Positions 1 to 8,762 of a stretch of DNA of 64,000 bases are shown here, in pieces (the first letter of the stretch is position 1; each line of letters opens with the position of its first letter). Under the pieces are notes generated by a model. The model was not told the origin of the DNA and did no database searches. It saw only the letters and a list, made by a program, of their open reading frames with translations. A program made the translations under genes and the position numbers. The DNA is taken from positions 17,741 to 81,740 of the forward strand of contig JAOZSV010000002.1 in the NCBI GenBank assembly GCA_029939505.1. The letters are read 5' to 3'. This stretch comes from Thiotrichaceae bacterium. GTDB lineage: Bacteria; Pseudomonadota; Gammaproteobacteria; Beggiatoales; Beggiatoaceae.

Positions 1-611
1 GTTTGGGATCAAAAGTCTTGCAAATTCGTGCAGTGGAATTTGCCAGTAAATATAATGTACCATTACGAGTGCTATCCTCTTTTAAAGAGGGGCAAGGCAC
101 TTTGATTGCGTCAGAGGATGAAACGATGGAAAAAGCCCTCATTTCAAGTATTGCGTTTAATCGTGATGAGGCCAAATTAACGTTATTGGGTGTACCTGAT
201 CAACCTGGAATCGCCTATCAGATTTTAGGCCAGATTGCGGATGCTAATATTGAAGTAGATATGATCATCCAAAACATCGGAGCCGATGGGACGACAGATT
301 TTACCTTCACAGTACATCATAATGACTACAAAAATGCCTTAACGATTTTACAGAATATCGCTAAAGAATTAGGAATTCGTGAGGTACTTGGCGATGATAG
401 CATTGTGAAAATTTCTTTAGTGGGTGTTGGGATGCGTTCACATGCTGGCATTGCCAGTACCATGTTTAAAACGTTGGCGGATGAGGGCATTAACATCCAA
501 ATGATTTCGACTTCAGAAATTAAAATTTCAGTAGTCGTCCACGAAAAATACCTTGAATTAGGGGTCAGAGCATTACATGCGGCTTTTAACTTGGATGAAG
601 CAGCTTCTTAA
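1..611 (+). CDS. lysC: Aspartate kinase, C-terminal part (truncated by window edge)
   Basis: This is the last ~200 residues of aspartate kinase, which phosphorylates L-aspartate in the first step of the lysine, threonine and methionine pathways. The reading frame is open at the window edge, so the catalytic amino-kinase domain lies outside. What is visible is the end of the kinase domain ([23 protein letters not shown]) followed by two ACT regulatory domains: [30 protein letters not shown], and [39 protein letters not shown] pairs of this type bind lysine or threonine for feedback control. The csrA gene follows after about 90 bases, the usual gammaproteobacterial order. The TTG at base 3 is an artefact of the ORF caller and not a true start. 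Confidence 0.95.
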   Translation, partial: LGSKVLQIRAVEFASKYNVPLRVLSSFKEGQGTLIASEDETMEKALISSIAFNRDEAKLTLLGVPDQPGIAYQILGQIADANIEVDMIIQNIGADGTTDFTFTVHHNDYKNALTILQNIAKELGIREVLGDDSIVKISLVGVGMRSHAGIASTMFKTLADEGINIQMISTSEIKISVVVHEKYLELGVRALHAAFNLDEAAS

Positions 612-702
612 AAAAGATAGGGCATCTCAAGATGTACCTAACGCTAAAGTAGATACAACTGTTGAGCTTGAAACCAGGAAGAAGGATAAAAGGAGAAAAT
701 CT

Positions 703-897
703 ATGTTGATTTTGACAAGGCGTGTTGGTGAATCATTGATGATAGGAGACGATATAGTCATCACAGTATTGGGTGTGAAGGGTAATCAAGTGCGAATTGG
801 TGTCAATGCACCCCGGGAGATTGCTGTTCACCGTGAGGAAATTTATCATCGGATTCAACAGGAGAAAATTCAAGCCAATCCAGAAGAAAGCGAATAA
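703..897 (+). CDS. csrA: Carbon storage regulator CsrA
   Basis: CsrA is a small dimeric RNA-binding protein that binds GGA motifs in mRNA leaders and controls carbon storage, motility and biofilm genes. The 64-residue protein begins [48 protein letters not shown], which is the complete canonical fold including the RNA-contacting N-terminal LTRR and the C-terminal REEIY segment. The ORF track starts at 577, inside lysC. I chose ATG 703 because it matches the family N-terminus and has a strong ribosome-binding site (aaaaggagaaaat) just upstream. That site contains an AGGA core, which could also be a CsrA autoregulatory site. This last point is inference. The gene lies directly downstream of lysC. 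Confidence 0.95.
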   Translation: MLILTRRVGESLMIGDDIVITVLGVKGNQVRIGVNAPREIAVHREEIYHRIQQEKIQANPEESE

Positions 898-1379
898 GGA
901 GCCTTTCTAGCTTTGGAAGTTTTTTGGAGTCCAACGCTTCAGCTTTGGCGTATTTCCGTTCAACGCTTCAGCTTTGGCAGGACATTAATATTAATCTTTT
1001 CTTGTTTGAATCAGAATTGACAGAATTTGAGAATTTTCAGAATAAAATCATTTCGAGGCGTAACTACCTTGAAATTAATTTCAAGGCTAAAATGTACAGG
1101 ACAATTTTTTTATCATTTCTGAGTAGGGTGGGTAGAGCGAACGCTCCACCCACCATTTTTTGTGGGTTTCCACTTCGTTCCTACCCACCCTACATTTTAC
1201 TAAATTAGAGAGTTTAGCTGGCTTTAGCCTGCTTTGGTTTTCAGCCTTGAAATTGATTTCAAGGCTAAGTAGTTACAATCATTGAAATAAGAAATTCTGT
1301 TAATTCTCAAATTCGGTCAATTCTGATTCAAACAAGAAAAAATGTCCTATACAACAGAAATATTTTTAACAGATTGATT
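898..1379 (+). repeat. Nested inverted-repeat intergenic region downstream of csrA
   Basis: There is no convincing gene here; the 94-residue ORF at 924 is built from repeats. After two 'caacgcttcagctttgg' units (about 928-977) there is a nested palindrome. The outer arms are 'cttgtttgaatcagaattgacagaatttgag' (about 1001-1033) and 'ctcaaattcggtcaattctgattcaaacaag' (about 1310-1335). The middle arms are gtaactaccttgaaatt...aaggctaagtagttac (1061-1277). At the centre is a gtagggtgggt...acccaccctac hairpin (about 1123-1195) preceded by tgtacaggacaatttttttatc. The same core recurs near 36420, 46750 and 57650. A 'aaaaaatgtcctatacaa' end at 1337-1354 resembles the right end of the transposon-like elements described at 26352 and 36418. 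Confidence 0.7.
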
Positions 1380-1973
1380 TTAAAGACGTTTATTAAACAA
1401 TCCGAACAAAGGTAATTTTTCCAATTGCCCTAATTCCTGTTTTTCGACGAACAGCAATTTTTTGAGTCTCTTTTCACGTCGATCCTGCCATAAACGACTC
1501 ACTTGTAAACGCCATAAGAGATTAATCAGTAAATAACCTGTTAAAGCACTAAAACTACCTAGCACAAAACTACCCAGTAGTAACGGCTGCCAAAAAATGT
1601 CTAATGAATTGAGCAACCATTCAAAAGATAAACTAAATTCAATATGTTCAGTAGGCAATCCTAATAATACTGTACCCAGTTTGTAGGCAAAATAGAATAC
1701 AGGTGGTATGGTAATAGGATTAGTGACCCAAACTAAGCTGACTGATAAAGGTAAATTGACGCGAAACGCAATCGCCAATGCAGCAGCTAATAACATTTGC
1801 ATCGGTAAAGGAACAAAAGCGATGAATAAGCCAACAGCCATGCCCCCTGCTAATGATCGCCTATTCAAATGCCACAAATTGGGATCATGGAGAAGAGCGC
1901 CAAAAAACTGAAGTTTAGGATGAGATTTAACATGAGAAATCTCTGGTAATGAACGCTTAAAAAATTTTTTCAT
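1380..1973 (-). CDS. DUF2062 domain membrane protein
   Basis: This is a ~197-residue inner-membrane protein of the DUF2062 family, whose biochemical function is not established. The family signature is clear: HDPNLWHLNRRSLAGGMAVGLFIAFVPLPMQMLLAAALAIAFRVNLPLSVSLVWVTNPITIPPVFYFAYKLG. Three or so hydrophobic segments are visible (around residues 45-75, 80-105 and 135-165), and the cytoplasmic tail is basic (RREKRLKKLL). The ORF track extends 39 residues further upstream. I prefer the ATG at 1973 (MKKFFKRSLPEISHVKSHPKLQFFG) because homologues start with a similar short basic stretch. The upstream residues come from a palindromic-looking AT-rich leader. It is convergent with lysC/csrA and divergent from comEC, where the two share a short promoter region. 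Confidence 0.85.
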   Translation of the reverse strand: MKKFFKRSLPEISHVKSHPKLQFFGALLHDPNLWHLNRRSLAGGMAVGLFIAFVPLPMQMLLAAALAIAFRVNLPLSVSLVWVTNPITIPPVFYFAYKLGTVLLGLPTEHIEFSLSFEWLLNSLDIFWQPLLLGSFVLGSFSALTGYLLINLLWRLQVSRLWQDRREKRLKKLLFVEKQELGQLEKLPLFGLFNKRL

Positions 1974-2147
1974 GAGAAGAATATTTGGAAATCTATCGTT
2001 TTTTAGATAAATTGTTTCACGGAAAAGAAACTCAGTTTCTTGAAGAAAGTCAGTTTTTCTTGTTTCTGAAAAAATTGAGTTTCTGAACATCTATAAAATG
2101 AATCACCAGACAACCGACCTTCTTAAAGTCTGCATTTATTTATAAAA

Positions 2148-4436
2148 ATGCGTTTAGGTGCAATCGCCTTTCTGTTTGGCATACTCTTTTGTCAAACGCT
2201 TTCTTTTATACCTGCAATCCCCTCGTTTATTCTACTATTTCCCTTATTTGCTTTTTTCATACTACCACGTTATCGCGTTATCGCTTTGTTTACATTAGGA
2301 TTGCTATGGGCAATGTGGCGTGCGGATATGATATTAGCACAAAAATTACCCAATGCACTTGAAGGGCAGGATATAAAAATCACTGGCACGATCATTAATT
2401 TACCTCAAGAAAAGCATTATAGGCGAAATGTTTCTGCCTGGCAATTTGATTTCGCGCCCTTGCCATTCAAAGAATGGCAGAATCCGGGTAAGCTCCGTTT
2501 AAAGCTGTTTGGTAATCCCCCACAATCTCTACGCCCTGGGCAGCAATGGCAATTCACTGTGCGATTAAAACGGGTACATGAATCGCTCAATCCTGGTGTA
2601 TTTGACTACTCTAAGTATTTGTTTCAACAAAGAATATTAACAAAAGGCACTGTGCGAACAAAAGGGGAACAGCGTCTATTAAGTGAGCCTTCGCTATTTA
2701 ATAGTGACAATTTACGTTATCGTTTAGCACAAAGCATACGAGCAGAGTTAGGTGACAGTGCAAGTATAGGCATCATCATTGCGTTGGCTGTAGGTGAAAG
2801 ACAATGGCTTACCTCAAAACAGAAAACCATTTTGCAACGAACTGGCACAGCGCATCTGATTGCCATCTCAGGTTTACATATTGGTTTCATCGCAATGTTG
2901 GCTTTTTGGATAGCCCGAAGACTCTGGAGTTATGCAGGTAAAGCAACGTTATGGTTGCCAGCCCCCTATTTTGCCGCATTTGTCAGTTTCTTAGCCGCAT
3001 TTTTATACGCACTATTAGCAGGGTTTTCTATTTCAACACAAAGAGCTTTAATTATGATTGCTGTCGCTCTTTCTGGAATAATGTTTTCCCGCAAAGTCGC
3101 CCCTTCACATATTTTAGCTTATGCACTGTTGCTGGTATTGTTATGGGATCCTTTATCAATCTTATCGGCAGGATTTTGGCTATCGTTTGGAGCAGTTGCA
3201 ATCATCGCCTATGCTTTAAGTTGCCGCTGTGAGCAAGGTATTTCCTCTTTAGCAAAATGGGGAATCGGCACTTTGCACTCTCAAATAGCCGTCGTTTTAG
3301 GTTTGTTTCCCATTTCTTTATACATATTTGGTTATATTCCATTGACTTCGATCTTGGCTAATACCATTGCTATTCCCTGGGTGAGTTTTATTGTTGTACC
3401 ATTAACCTTGCTTGGCACAGCAATTATTTTGTATTTGCCCGCATTAAGCGGCGAATTATTACAAATTGCGGCTTACACGCTTGATGCTCTCAATTCTTCT
3501 TTGGAATGGTTGGCTCATATTGACTGGGCGATATGGCAACAGCATACACCCCCATTATGGAGTGTACTCACGGCGATGATCGGCGTTGCGATTTTACTCT
3601 TGCCACGCGGTTTTCCAGCACGGTGGTTAGGTATTATCTGGATATTACCTATTTTCTTTACACCACCGCCCTACCCAAATCGTGGCGAAGTTTGGTTTAC
3701 CCTATTAGATATAGGGCAAGGTTTAGCGGCAGTCATACGCACTGAAAATTATGTCTTGCTCTATGATACGGGGAAAGCATTCAAAGGGCGAACAGTTATA
3801 TTGCCTTTTTTTCGCGCAAAAGGAATACAACAGATTGATAAACTCTTGATTAGTCACGATGATAATGATCATAGCGGAGGCGCGCGAAGCGTATTAAAAA
3901 ATTTCAGGGTGGATGAAATTCTAACCAGTGCGCCTGAAAAATTTAAAGAGGATAATGCGCGTTTATGTCAAGCAGGGCAATATTGGCATTGGGATGACGT
4001 TCATTTTCAGATTTTACACCCGCCTAAAAACTATCAAGCAAAAGACAATGATCGTAGCTGTGTCTTAAAAATCACGACAATAGGTGGCACAATCTTATTA
4101 TCTGGGGATATTGAAAAAAGGACAGAATATCATTTAATAAAACAGTATCCCATTGATTTAAAAGCAGATATTCTCATCGTTCCCCATCATGGCAGCAAAA
4201 CGTCATCAACGATTAATTTTATTAAGGCAGTGCAACCCATAATTGCTTTATTCTCAGCGGGCTATCGTAACCGTTTTGGGCATCCCAAAAAAGAGATCGT
4301 ACAACGTTATCGTCACCATAAGATTAAGGTATGGAATACCGCACAAACAGGGGCTATTCAATTTCAATTATCAGCAAATGGGATATCGCCTCCTATTTTA
4401 GCGCGTGAAGAAATGCGCCGTTATTGGCATCAATAG
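2148..4436 (+). CDS. comEC: ComEC/Rec2 family DNA-uptake channel
   Basis: ComEC is the inner-membrane channel that carries single-stranded DNA into the cytoplasm during natural transformation. The 762-residue protein has the full family architecture. It opens with N-terminal membrane segments and a DUF4131-like soluble part (about residues 1-190). The Competence domain has multiple membrane segments, starting near GIIIALAVGERQWL and the signature HLIAISGLHIGF (about 200-500). The C-terminal metallo-beta-lactamase-like domain (about 520-740) contains LLDIGQGLAAVI, the metal-site motif SHDDNDHSGG, LLSGDIEK and VPHHGSKTSS. All key MBL motifs are present, so it looks intact. Start ATG 2148 gives a normal membrane-anchored N-terminus. 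No other competence genes are next to it. Confidence 0.93.
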   Translation: MRLGAIAFLFGILFCQTLSFIPAIPSFILLFPLFAFFILPRYRVIALFTLGLLWAMWRADMILAQKLPNALEGQDIKITGTIINLPQEKHYRRNVSAWQFDFAPLPFKEWQNPGKLRLKLFGNPPQSLRPGQQWQFTVRLKRVHESLNPGVFDYSKYLFQQRILTKGTVRTKGEQRLLSEPSLFNSDNLRYRLAQSIRAELGDSASIGIIIALAVGERQWLTSKQKTILQRTGTAHLIAISGLHIGFIAMLAFWIARRLWSYAGKATLWLPAPYFAAFVSFLAAFLYALLAGFSISTQRALIMIAVALSGIMFSRKVAPSHILAYALLLVLLWDPLSILSAGFWLSFGAVAIIAYALSCRCEQGISSLAKWGIGTLHSQIAVVLGLFPISLYIFGYIPLTSILANTIAIPWVSFIVVPLTLLGTAIILYLPALSGELLQIAAYTLDALNSSLEWLAHIDWAIWQQHTPPLWSVLTAMIGVAILLLPRGFPARWLGIIWILPIFFTPPPYPNRGEVWFTLLDIGQGLAAVIRTENYVLLYDTGKAFKGRTVILPFFRAKGIQQIDKLLISHDDNDHSGGARSVLKNFRVDEILTSAPEKFKEDNARLCQAGQYWHWDDVHFQILHPPKNYQAKDNDRSCVLKITTIGGTILLSGDIEKRTEYHLIKQYPIDLKADILIVPHHGSKTSSTINFIKAVQPIIALFSAGYRNRFGHPKKEIVQRYRHHKIKVWNTAQTGAIQFQLSANGISPPILAREEMRRYWHQ

Positions 4437-4790
4437 GGCTTCACCGAAAAACTTGGCTTCAATGAAAAACCTCTGAGGTTTCTAAAACCTCAGAGGTTTG
4501 GTTTGGCTTCAACGAAAAACTTGGCTTCACCGAAAAACCTCTGAGGTTTCTAAAACCTCAGAGGTTTAGCTTCACCGAAAAACTTGGCTTCAACGAAAAA
4601 CCTCAGAGGTTTAGCTTCAACGAAAAACTTGGCTTCAACGAAAAACCTCTGAGGTTTCTAAAACCTCTGAGGTTTAGCTTCAACGAAAAACTTGGCTTCA
4701 ACGAAAAACCTCTGAGGTTTCTAAAACCTCAGAGGTTTGGCTTCAATGAAAAACTTGGCTTCAACGAAATTAATGGCTTGAAATCGTTTT
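4437..4790 (+). repeat. Tandem array of 'cctctgaggttt' palindromes and 'ggcttcaacgaaaaactt' spacers
   Basis: About 350 bases consist of alternating spacer units 'ggcttca(a/c)cgaaaaactt' and palindromes of the form aaacctctgaggtttctaaaacctcagaggttt, five or so copies in all. The palindrome can fold into a long hairpin. Related aaacctctgaggttt palindromes occur near 49651, 52697-52860 and 62468. The array lies between the convergent comEC and yceF genes, so it could act as a bidirectional terminator. No ORF of interest is seen here or up to 4949. Confidence 0.8.
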
Positions 4791-4949
4791 TTTCTAAAAT
4801 CCGTTTAAGCCTCATTAGAAATAAGTATGTTACCGCGCTGAGTATAAAGTCTGCTAAAGCAGACTGAGTGATTTAACTCAAGTTTCGGAGTTCAAAGAGG
4901 TCCGTAATTATCAGTAATTGTTCCGGATGGACACTATTTAGGAAAGAGG

Positions 4950-5537
4950 TTAAAGTATCTGCACCCCCTCCGCCTCAAGCATTTGAACAAGACGAATCAG
5001 TGGTAAACCAATGATGGCAGTTGGATCACTCCCAATCATTTTATCAAGCAAAGCAATCCCCAAACCTTCTGATTTAAAACTACCTGAACAATTGTAAGGT
5101 TTATCCTGACGCAAATAATTTTCTATCTGCGATAAAGTGAGTTGACGAAATTTCACACTAAAACGAACCACATCAGTTTGAACATGGTTTGTGTTACTAT
5201 TAAATAAGCATAAGCCAGTTAAAAAATCGACTTGCTTGCCACTGACAGAAATCAGTTGTTTTACCGCTTTCTCATGGGTACCTGGTTTGCCTAAAAGGGT
5301 ATCATCTATCACAGCAAGTTGATCAGAACCAATAATCAAAGCTCGTGGATAAGTAGATTTCGCCGATTTCGCTTTAAGTTCTGCCAAACGAGTGACTATT
5401 TGTTTTGGAGGCTCATTTGGGTGAGGTGTTTCATCAACCCCTGGTGCAAAAGTGTCAAATGAGATATGTAATCGACTTAACACATTTTTTCTAAATGGTG
5501 AAGTTGAAGCCAATATCAAAGGTAAAGAGAGAGTCAT
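4950..5537 (-). CDS. yceF: Maf/YceF-type nucleotide pyrophosphatase
   Basis: YceF is a Maf-family house-cleaning enzyme that hydrolyses non-canonical nucleoside triphosphates; in E. coli it acts on m7GTP. The 195-residue protein begins LILASTSPFRKNVLSRL, the family substrate-binding loop (ASxSPxR). It carries GVDETPHPNEPP, the catalytic region IIGSDQLAVIDDTLLGKPG, and the C-terminal YNCSGSFKSEGLGIALLDKMIGSDPTAIIGLPL. All of these are family landmarks. The gene is divergent from yceD with only about 60 bases between the start codons, the same yceF/yceD neighbourhood as in other Gammaproteobacteria. The start has no strong Shine-Dalgarno, but it coincides with the family N-terminus. Confidence 0.92.
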   Translation of the reverse strand: MTLSLPLILASTSPFRKNVLSRLHISFDTFAPGVDETPHPNEPPKQIVTRLAELKAKSAKSTYPRALIIGSDQLAVIDDTLLGKPGTHEKAVKQLISVSGKQVDFLTGLCLFNSNTNHVQTDVVRFSVKFRQLTLSQIENYLRQDKPYNCSGSFKSEGLGIALLDKMIGSDPTAIIGLPLIRLVQMLEAEGVQIL

Positions 5538-5562
5538 ATTATTTAATTATCAATATCAGGAT

Positions 5563-5591
5563 TTGACAGAATTTAGTTATCATTATATCAT
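5563..5591 (+). promoter_or_regulatory. Predicted sigma70 promoter for yceD operon
   Basis: A perfect -35 hexamer TTGACA (5563-5568), a 17-base spacer and a -10-like TATCAT (5586-5591) lie directly in front of the yceD start at 5601. If used, transcription would begin only a few bases before the ATG, giving an almost leaderless message. No Shine-Dalgarno is visible before the ATG, which fits. This is a sequence prediction only. Confidence 0.45.
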
Positions 5592-5600
5592 TGTCAGTTT

Positions 5601-6128
5601 ATGTCAGATAAAAAACACCTTTCGAGGCTCGAAACCACATTGATTGAACCAAAGGAACTTGCCCTTAAAGGTTGCCACTTAAAGGGAATCGTTGCGCTGG
5701 CGCAAACGACACGTCTGCATGACAAGCAGTGCGAAGTTCAAGAAGAGGCACAGATTGATTGGTTATTTAGCATTGATGAAAAACAACGTCCAACGATTCA
5801 TGGCAATTTATATGCACAACTTTCTATACAATGTCAACGTTGTTTGCAACCCATGCCCTGGTTAATTGACAAGAAAACGGCTTTAATTATTCTGACTAAT
5901 GAACAAGATGAACAAGATGATGAAGAAATACCAGCAGATTATGAAACCATTATTTTAACAAACACTCCAGTTTCATTAATAACACTGGTTGAAGACGAAC
6001 TCATTTTAGCTTTACCTATTATTGCAAAACATAACGAATGTCCATTTAATGAATATCAATTACCTGAACATCTTAATGAATCATTCAAAAACAACCCATT
6101 TCATGTTTTATCTGCTTTTAAAAAATAA
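5601..6128 (+). CDS. yceD: YceD (DUF177), large-subunit rRNA accumulation protein
   Basis: YceD/DUF177 proteins affect 23S rRNA accumulation, and the gene is classically coupled to rpmF. The 175-residue protein has the pair of cysteines in IQCQRCLQPMPW, an acidic linker (EQDEQDDEEIPADYE), the family motif LITLVEDELILALPIIAKHNECP and the terminal NPFHVLSAFKK. These match the family in order and spacing. It is the first gene of the yceD-rpmF-plsX-fab operon. A 265-base gap containing a cgaggttttagtttttc hairpin separates it from rpmF. Confidence 0.9.
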   Translation: MSDKKHLSRLETTLIEPKELALKGCHLKGIVALAQTTRLHDKQCEVQEEAQIDWLFSIDEKQRPTIHGNLYAQLSIQCQRCLQPMPWLIDKKTALIILTNEQDEQDDEEIPADYETIILTNTPVSLITLVEDELILALPIIAKHNECPFNEYQLPEHLNESFKNNPFHVLSAFKK

Positions 6129-6393
6129 GAACTAAAAACAGATTAAGGAACGTTTCAAGGTTTTCGTTTTTCTTCAAAAAACTCGAAAATAAAATCATTT
6201 CCAAAATTCTTAATCAAGGTTTAGTTTTCGAGGTTTTAGTTTTTCTTCAAAAAACTAAAACCTCGAAAATGTTTTATTAAATTTTCATTCCTAAGTACCT
6301 ATAAATTTTCAGAAAAATCATTTCAGAATCTGTTCAGGTACTCATTAATAATTAATAATTAACAATTAACAATTAAATAGAAGGATTTGAAAC
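6129..6393 (+). repeat. Palindromic repeats between yceD and rpmF
   Basis: This gap holds an AT-rich hairpin, tcgaggttttagtttttcttcaaaaaactaaaacctcga (about 6228-6267). It is preceded by a partial copy (aaggttttcgtttttcttcaaaaaactcgaaa) and followed by a short run of 'ttaataattaacaatt' repeats that leads into the rpmF ribosome-binding site. The hairpin belongs to the same TCGAGG...CCTCGA family found throughout the window. Confidence 0.7.
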
Positions 6394-6573
6394 ATGGCTG
6401 TACAACAAAATCGTAAAACTCGCTCTAAACGCGGTATGCGTCGTTCCCACGATGCCCTAAAGGCACCCACTTTATCTATTGAACCCACACTGGGTGAAGA
6501 ACATTTCCGTCACCATATCAGTCCCTCCGGTTATTATAGAGGTCGTAAAGTCATTACTACTAAGGAAGAATAA
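6394..6573 (+). CDS. rpmF: 50S ribosomal protein L32
   Basis: This 59-residue gene is too short for the ORF track. It translates as [54 protein letters not shown], a clear bacterial L32. L32 is a small basic protein of the large ribosomal subunit near the peptidyl-transferase region. The [14 protein letters not shown]-terminus is diagnostic. The zinc-binding cysteines of some L32 forms are absent, so this is the C-minus type. The start follows 'agaaggatttgaaac', an acceptable ribosome-binding site. It sits between yceD and plsX, as expected. Confidence 0.95.
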   Translation: MAVQQNRKTRSKRGMRRSHDALKAPTLSIEPTLGEEHFRHHISPSGYYRGRKVITTKEE

Positions 6574-6578
6574 AACTC

Positions 6579-7610
6579 TTGAGACCACGGATTGCGCTAG
6601 ATGCAATGAGCGGCGATCATGGCCCATCAATCGTCGTCCATGCTGCCCTTAAAGTCTTGTCAGAAATGGATGACTTGCACCTTATTCTTGTAGGTGATGA
6701 AGTCGTCCTTAAATCGGCATTAGGTCATCACTCTGCCAAGGTGAAAGAACGTTTATCTATTCACCATGCTGGGCAGCGAGTCGAAATGGATGAATCGCCT
6801 TCGCGTGCTTTACGCAATAAGAAGGATTCTTCCATGCGTGTCGCTATTAATCTTGTGAAAGAAGGTTTAGCTGATGCTTGTGTTAGTGCAGGTAATACGG
6901 GAGCCTTGATGGCAACAGCCCGTTATGTGTTGAAAACACTGCCTGGTATAGATCGACCTGCTATTATTACAGGCTTGCCCAATATGCAAGAAACTTGCAC
7001 CCATGTGCTTGATTTAGGCGCAAATATTGATACCACCTCTGAACACTTGTTCCAATTTGCCGCTATGGGTACAGTATTGACTCAAGCGGTCGATAATTTG
7101 CCAAACCCGCGCATCGGCTTGCTCAATATTGGTCAAGAAGAAATCAAAGGCAATGAATGTGTCAAGAAAGCCGCAAAATTACTCGCTTCCAGTTCAAGTA
7201 TTAATTACATCGGTTTTGTTGAAGGAGATGATATTTTTAAAGGCACAGTTGATGTCGTCGTTTGTGATGGTTTTGTCGGTAATGTTTCCCTCAAAACAAC
7301 GGAAGGCGTTGCCAAAATGTTCAGTCATTACGTTAAACAAAGTTTTAAGAAAAATCTGTGGACACGCTTTGTAGCCCTCATTTCTTTGCCCATCCTCAAA
7401 GACCTTCGTCATAAAATCGATCCACGCCGATATAATGGAGCAAGTTTACTTGGACTACGCGGCATTGTTATTAAAAGTCATGGTAGCGCGGATATGTTAT
7501 CATTTAGTTATGCTATCAAAGAAGCCATCATTGAGGTGCAAAAAAATGTACCCGAACAAATTAGCCACATATTGGACACTTTATTAAGTGAGAAAAGGCG
7601 CGTTGAGTGA
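6579..7610 (+). CDS. plsX: Phosphate acyltransferase PlsX
   Basis: PlsX converts acyl-ACP to acyl-phosphate, the donor for glycerol-3-phosphate acylation in phospholipid synthesis. The 343-residue protein shows the family landmarks [12 protein letters not shown] at the N-terminus, [55 protein letters not shown] and [22 protein letters not shown]. Its length is normal. The TTG start, five bases after rpmF, fits the family start ([14 protein letters not shown]), and the purine-rich end of rpmF (aaggaagaa) can serve as ribosome-binding site. The stop overlaps the fabH start (GTGA), which suggests translational coupling. Confidence 0.95.
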   Translation: MRPRIALDAMSGDHGPSIVVHAALKVLSEMDDLHLILVGDEVVLKSALGHHSAKVKERLSIHHAGQRVEMDESPSRALRNKKDSSMRVAINLVKEGLADACVSAGNTGALMATARYVLKTLPGIDRPAIITGLPNMQETCTHVLDLGANIDTTSEHLFQFAAMGTVLTQAVDNLPNPRIGLLNIGQEEIKGNECVKKAAKLLASSSSINYIGFVEGDDIFKGTVDVVVCDGFVGNVSLKTTEGVAKMFSHYVKQSFKKNLWTRFVALISLPILKDLRHKIDPRRYNGASLLGLRGIVIKSHGSADMLSFSYAIKEAIIEVQKNVPEQISHILDTLLSEKRRVE

Positions 7611-8566
7611 ACTATTCTCGTATTATTGGAACAGGTGGATATCTGCCAGAGAAAATTCTGACTAATGCAGAACTTGAAACTTTGGTAGAAACCAGCGATC
7701 AATGGATTGTTGAGCGGACAGGCATACGCACCCGTCATTTGGCCGCCGATGATCAAGATACCTGTGATTTAGCCGAAAAAGCCGCTCGCCGTGCATTAGA
7801 TATGGCAAAGTGCGATGCTTCTGAAATGGATTTAATCATTTTAGCGACCACAACGCCTGATCGTATTTTTCCCAGCACAGCCTGTTTACTTCAAGCGCGT
7901 TTAGGTAATCATGGGGCAATCGCTTTTGATATACAAGCTGTATGTAGTGGTTTTATTTACGCTTTAACTATTGCAGATAAATTCATCAAAACAGGGGCTG
8001 CACGACGTGCTTTGATTGTTGGTGCTGACATTTTCTCACGCATCATAAATTGGTCAGATCGCAATACTTGTGTTTTATTTGGTGATGGCGCAGGGGCAGT
8101 CGTACTTGAAAAGAGCAACCAACCTGGTATTTTATCCAGCCATTTACATGCTGATGGGGCTTATAAAGACTTATTGACTGTACCTGCGACGATTGCACAA
8201 GGGCGGATTCACGGTGATGCGTTTACAAAAATGCAGGGTAACGAAGTCTTTAAATTTGCTATCAAAGCATTAAGTAAAGTTGTTGACGAAGCATTGGCGG
8301 CTAATCAACTTGATCAAGATGCCCTTGATTGGTTAGTACCCCATCAAGCCAATATTCGCATTATTACAGCAACAGCCAAAAAATTAAAATTGCCGATGGA
8401 AAAAGTGATCGTGACTGTATCAGAACATGGTAATACCTCAGCCGCCTCAGTTCCTTTAGCTTTAGACGTTGCTGTGCGTGATGGACGTATTCAGCGCGGA
8501 GACACATTATTATTGGAAGCCATCGGCGGTGGATTTACTTGGGGTGCTGTACTATTAAAATTATGA
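7607..8566 (+). CDS. fabH: Beta-ketoacyl-ACP synthase III
   Basis: FabH condenses acetyl-CoA with malonyl-ACP to start fatty acid synthesis. The 319-residue protein has the thiolase-fold landmarks: the N-terminal [15 protein letters not shown], the catalytic cysteine in [13 protein letters not shown] (Cys113), the histidine in [12 protein letters not shown] and the asparagine in [14 protein letters not shown], ending in [16 protein letters not shown]. All three catalytic residues are present. The GTG start overlaps the plsX stop codon by four bases (GTGA). About 200 bases of repeat-containing sequence separate it from fabD, unlike the tight spacing in many relatives. Confidence 0.96.
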   Translation: MNYSRIIGTGGYLPEKILTNAELETLVETSDQWIVERTGIRTRHLAADDQDTCDLAEKAARRALDMAKCDASEMDLIILATTTPDRIFPSTACLLQARLGNHGAIAFDIQAVCSGFIYALTIADKFIKTGAARRALIVGADIFSRIINWSDRNTCVLFGDGAGAVVLEKSNQPGILSSHLHADGAYKDLLTVPATIAQGRIHGDAFTKMQGNEVFKFAIKALSKVVDEALAANQLDQDALDWLVPHQANIRIITATAKKLKLPMEKVIVTVSEHGNTSAASVPLALDVAVRDGRIQRGDTLLLEAIGGGFTWGAVLLKL

Positions 8567-8762
8567 ATTGTGAGGTTCAAGTTTTTTTACGTTTAAGTTT
8601 AATTATGTGAATTAAGTGATTTTGGAATCCATTCGAGATTTGAATTTTTCTTCAAAAAACTCAAACCTCGAATCCTTTAGATTTGGTTTTGGAGTCCAAC
8701 GCTTCAGCTTTGGGCTCCAATTTTAACTCTCAATTCGCATTAATTAAATCACTATAATTGAA
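8567..8762 (+). repeat. Repeat-filled gap between fabH and fabD
   Basis: The gap holds an imperfect hairpin cattcgagatttgaatttttcttcaaaaaactcaaacctcgaat (about 8630-8672). It is followed by one 'ggagtccaacgcttcagctttggg' unit (about 8692-8716). No gene is visible. A promoter for fabD cannot be singled out. Confidence 0.65.

Noticed and set aside
924-1208. 94-residue ORF downstream of csrA
   Set aside because: It is made entirely of dispersed repeat and palindrome sequence, with no ribosome-binding site and no protein-like pattern.
4437-4790. Possible CRISPR array
   Set aside because: The 'spacers' are all the same sequence and the repeats are plain palindromes of a dispersed family. No cas genes are present.
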